From positions 310,001 through 374,000 of the forward strand of contig CAVOZW010000027.1 of assembly GCA_963701385.1 (NCBI GenBank): 64,000 nucleotides of DNA, written 5' to 3'. The notes beneath the pieces were generated by a model. It saw only the letters and a list, made by a program, of their open reading frames with translations, searched no databases and was not told the DNA's origin. This stretch comes from B30-G6 sp963701385 (lineage in GTDB: Bacteria; Desulfobacterota; Desulfobacteria; Desulfobacterales; B30-G6). Shown in pieces: positions 61,351-64,000 of the stretch. Made by a program: the position numbers and the translations under genes. Within the stretch, counting starts at the first letter, position 1; every line of letters starts with the position of its first letter.

Positions 61351-63269
61351 AATTTTTGAAGCACAACGACCACGACCAGTGTGGCCAGGCCGACAATATC
61401 CGCCCAGTACGCCGGCCAGAACAACCCGGCGGCTGCAATCCAGAACAGGATCGTTTCCGGCCAGGTGGCGCGCCGGAGAAAATAGCGCTCTATCCCGGAT
61501 GCAAAAGCCACCAGCCCCAAGACTGTAACGACCATGGTCAGCCCCACCTCCCAGTGAAACAAATCGTAGTTTTGGCCCACACCCAGCAATGGGCGATATG
61601 CCATGATGATCGGTATGATGTACAGCCCCTTGGCAAGTTTCCATGAGGTGAACGCCGTTTGCATGGGATTGGCCCCAGCAATACCGGCCCCGGCGAAACT
61701 GGCCAGGCTTACCGGCGGGGTGACGTTGGCATCTTGGGAATACCAGAATACGATCATGTGGGCGACCATGATGGGCACCCCCATGTCCAGGAGGGCGGGG
61801 CCGGCCAGGGTGGCCAAAACGATATAGCTGGCCGTAACCGGCAGCCCCATGCCCAGCACCAGTGAGGCCCCGCCGATCAACAAAATGGCCAGGGCCTTGA
61901 TACCGTAGCTCAGATCCAGCACCAGGCTGGAGAATTTGAGACCCATACCGGTGAGCGTGACCATACCGACGATGATACCCGCCGCAGCACATGCCACAGA
62001 TACCATGACCGCGTTTTTGGCGCCTTTTTCGAGCGCTCCGAGCACTGTTTTGAATTCCCGGACGCAGAACTGTGATACTGTTTCGCGGTTCGATCCGCCT
62101 GCCGGCCGGTGTCCGGTGTTGAGAGCCCAGCGAACGGTGTTGGCAAGCAAACTGGCCGCCAGGGTGCTCATTACGGCGACAAACCCGGCCATCATGGGCG
62201 AATAATTGGAGACCAGGACATAAATCAGGATAATCACCGGTATAATAAAGTGCAGACCGTCTTTGATCACCTTCCAGACCCGGGGCAGGTTTTCTCTTGG
62301 CTGCCCCTCCAGACCATATTTTTTGGCTTCATAGTGCACGAAAAAAAGTAGCGTCAGATAGTACATGATGGCTGGCGCCAGGGCCACTTTGATGATTGTG
62401 AGATAGCTGGTGTTGGTGAACTCGGCCATTAAAAATGCGCCGGCGCCCATAATGGGTGGCATGAGCTGTCCGCCGGTGGAGGCGGCCGCTTCGATAGCAC
62501 CGGCAACATGGGGGCGATAGCCCACCTTTTTCATCATTGGGATGGTGAAGGAACCTGTGGCCACAACGTTTCCGACGGCCGAACCGGATACCGAACCCAT
62601 AAATCCGGATGCGATCACAGAGGTTTTCGCCGGACCGCCTGCAAAGCGCCCGGTAAGGGCGTACGCCAGATCGATGAAGAAGCTACCCCCGCCGGTGTAT
62701 TCCAGAAAAGCCCCGAACAGAACGAAGACAAAGACGAAGGTTGCGGCCACGCCTATGGGCAGCCCGAAAATACCTTCGGTGGTCAACCATAGCGTGGTGC
62801 TAATTCGCTCGATGCTGTAGCCCTTGTGTATGATCAGTTCCGGCATTAAGGGCCCGAAATAGGCATACAAAATGGCTGTTGCGCAGATTCCGGTCATAAT
62901 CACACCGATCACGCGACGGCAGGCTTCTAACACCAGAAGGGTCCCGATGATGCTCACCACGATATCGCCGGTCAGCCAGTCGCCCTGGCGTTCGAAGATG
63001 ACCGTGAGGTTGCTGCAAATGTAATAGGTGCAGTACACAGCCGCTATTGCTAAGCACCAGTCCAGAAACACCCAGACATTCAGCTTGTCCTTACGAACCT
63101 TTTTAAAAGGGGGATGAAGCAGAAACGTGAGGCTCAAAATGGCGCCTAAATGGATGGAGCGCTGCACCAGGGCGGTCAGGGCCGCTATACCAGCCGTGTA
63201 TAGCTGGTATAGGCTTAACCCCACAGCGATAAGCATCACCACACGAGCCGTTGCAGCTAACCAGGGCAT
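61326..63269 (-). CDS. TAXI-type TRAP transporter fused permease (DctQM)
   Basis: 647 aa with about 16 membrane helices: the N-terminal four-helix DctQ part and the DctM part with ASGFMGSVSGSAVGNVVATG, EAAASTGGQLMPPIMGAGAF, GMGLPVTASYIVLATLAGPA and ANVTPPVSLASFAGAGIAGA. It imports an organic anion using the Na or proton gradient, with the TAXI receptor encoded just upstream. A frame starting at 63336 (MPEQDVQEVTSRQ) ends out of frame with this gene; either that is chance or the true start lies there and a one-base shift is present. Confidence 0.92.
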   Translation of the reverse strand: MPWLAATARVVMLIAVGLSLYQLYTAGIAALTALVQRSIHLGAILSLTFLLHPPFKKVRKDKLNVWVFLDWCLAIAAVYCTYYICSNLTVIFERQGDWLTGDIVVSIIGTLLVLEACRRVIGVIMTGICATAILYAYFGPLMPELIIHKGYSIERISTTLWLTTEGIFGLPIGVAATFVFVFVLFGAFLEYTGGGSFFIDLAYALTGRFAGGPAKTSVIASGFMGSVSGSAVGNVVATGSFTIPMMKKVGYRPHVAGAIEAAASTGGQLMPPIMGAGAFLMAEFTNTSYLTIIKVALAPAIMYYLTLLFFVHYEAKKYGLEGQPRENLPRVWKVIKDGLHFIIPVIILIYVLVSNYSPMMAGFVAVMSTLAASLLANTVRWALNTGHRPAGGSNRETVSQFCVREFKTVLGALEKGAKNAVMVSVACAAAGIIVGMVTLTGMGLKFSSLVLDLSYGIKALAILLIGGASLVLGMGLPVTASYIVLATLAGPALLDMGVPIMVAHMIVFWYSQDANVTPPVSLASFAGAGIAGANPMQTAFTSWKLAKGLYIIPIIMAYRPLLGVGQNYDLFHWEVGLTMVVTVLGLVAFASGIERYFLRRATWPETILFWIAAAGLFWPAYWADIVGLATLVVVVVLQKFYTPKISR

Positions 63270-63370
63270 GGTTGCGGTCTTTTGGCAGGTTTGGCGTTTG
63301 CCTGCTTGTCACCTCCTGGACATCCTGTTCAGGCATGTTTAACTCCTGTTTCGCATGCTCGTTTGGGTCT

Positions 63371-63913
63371 TCAAATATCCAACCTTGGTGTCGCAGGATT
63401 CGGATGAATTTGACGCTTCAGGCGATGTAAAAGGCTCACCGGTTTGGCCGAAAACCGTACGGCCACGTGCGGTGCCATCGCGGAAAGATTGGTCCGGGTG
63501 CCACGCCAGATAACGGTATGGTTGACACCCGGGCTCCCTATCCTGAGCACAAAATTGCCCGTCGGCATGTGCATGTCTTCTATCACTTCAAAAGGGTCTC
63601 GATACACCAGTCTCCCCACACCGGGCATCCGGCCCATTCCGGCACCAAACTTTAAATAGCGTTCTTCTTCAATGTAAATTCGCCCGTCTTTATCGAGACT
63701 GTGTGTTTCCCAGATCGGGGCGTTTTCCACCGAGTGATAGTAATGTATGGTAAAGGGCTCACCCGGCTGAAGTGGCAAGACAAGCAAGGGCCGGCCGCCT
63801 TTTATGGGAACGATCGCCAGCTCGAGGCCTCCTGGCGCAACCCCCAATACAACCATCAGCAGAATGAGCAGCCCGGCCGCTGTCGAAACACTTATGCGGA
63901 CCAGCCTGCTCAA
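63371..63913 (-). CDS. DUF1850 protein of the TAXI TRAP operon
   Basis: 180 aa. One N-terminal membrane helix (LLILLMVVLGVAPG) then PGEPFTIHYYHSVENAPIWE, the conserved block of DUF1850, and YIEEERYLKFGAGM. These proteins are nearly always encoded between TAXI receptor and fused permease genes, as here. TTG start at 63913 with GAGG upstream, ten bp after the receptor stop. Confidence 0.87.
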   Translation of the reverse strand: MSRLVRISVSTAAGLLILLMVVLGVAPGGLELAIVPIKGGRPLLVLPLQPGEPFTIHYYHSVENAPIWETHSLDKDGRIYIEEERYLKFGAGMGRMPGVGRLVYRDPFEVIEDMHMPTGNFVLRIGSPGVNHTVIWRGTRTNLSAMAPHVAVRFSAKPVSLLHRLKRQIHPNPATPRLDI

Positions 63914-63923
63914 TGGTACAGCC

Positions 63924-64000
63924 TCATGGCATCAATTTCTCTGGTACTGAAATACCTACTTCCTTCAGGTATTTGATGGTGCCGGGGTGTAGCGGTATCG
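63924..64000 (-). CDS. TAXI-type TRAP receptor, C-terminal end (partial)
   Basis: The last 24 codons read IPLHPGTIKYLKEVGISVPE followed by KLMP and TGA. This is the usual end of TAXI periplasmic receptors (PLHPGAxxYYKE). The rest lies beyond the right edge. Order receptor, DUF1850, permease is standard for these operons. Confidence 0.85.
   Translation of the reverse strand, partial: IPLHPGTIKYLKEVGISVPEKLMP

Overview
The window looks like part of the chromosome of a strictly anaerobic, aromatic-degrading member of the Desulfobacterota (former Deltaproteobacteria, Desulfobacteraceae or Desulfatiglans type). This rests on gene content: a phenylphosphate synthase / UbiD carboxylase cluster for anaerobic phenol-type degradation, an aldehyde:ferredoxin oxidoreductase (AOR) with ferredoxin partners, LutABC lactate oxidation genes, an MttB-type methyltransferase, a TAXI-type TRAP transporter, and two genes interrupted by in-frame UGA codons that read well as selenoproteins. 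No rRNA, tRNA, CRISPR array or complete insertion sequence was seen.

Layout. 1-6062 (minus): a sigma-54-type regulator broken by a G-tract frameshift and an internal deletion, an acetolactate-synthase-like ThDP enzyme, then TolC, membrane-fusion and (partial) RND efflux genes. 6564-10626 (plus): MttB-family methyltransferase, a debris field (fragments resembling a GlnQ ATPase, a crotonase tail and an IS200/IS605 transposase tail), a polar amino acid binding protein and an AstE/AspA-type amidohydrolase. 10756-20338 (minus): a nine-gene branched-chain-amino-acid-type ABC transporter / acyl-CoA ligase / USP / ACT-domain operon in which four genes carry about nine frameshifts. 20674-21714 (minus): a LOG-family protein and a UPYT glutaredoxin-like selenoprotein. 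22103-29164 (plus): HPr, enzyme I, SmpB, HNH protein, two Tm-1-like proteins, a DUF89 protein and a broken four-helix-bundle gene. 29229-31474 (minus): HAD, NUDIX, LysR.

31746-41332 (plus) is the metabolic core: phenylphosphate synthase PpsA and PpsB, one UbiD-type carboxylase, a receiver-domain protein, an aryl/acyl-CoA ligase, a third Tm-1-like protein, an LpdD-like prenyl-flavin accessory protein and a UbiX prenyltransferase. The expected route is phenol to phenylphosphate to 4-hydroxybenzoate to its CoA thioester. 41418-48044 holds two divergent operons of iron-sulfur and redox genes: MetV-like protein and two ferredoxins on one side; a small Cys-rich protein, AOR, 4-cluster ferredoxin and an orphan EutA-like ATPase on the other, with a MoaD-like protein facing them.

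48195-64000: IclR regulator, HD protein, MutM, a UPYC DsbA-like selenoprotein, LutABC, a Cys/Met gamma-lyase-family enzyme with an Lrp regulator, then a catabolic set (SDR, FAH hydrolase, DapA-like aldolase, two-subunit CoA-transferase) facing a TAXI TRAP transporter that runs off the right edge.

Several families of short repeats are scattered through the window: a MITE-like element of about 86 bp with imperfect terminal inverted repeats (three copies), a double-hairpin element that directly follows three different stop codons in the same orientation, REP/BIME-like palindromes, and GGATCC/GGATTC-rich tracts that flank the four-helix-bundle remnant. All functional calls are from reading the sequence; no database search was run.
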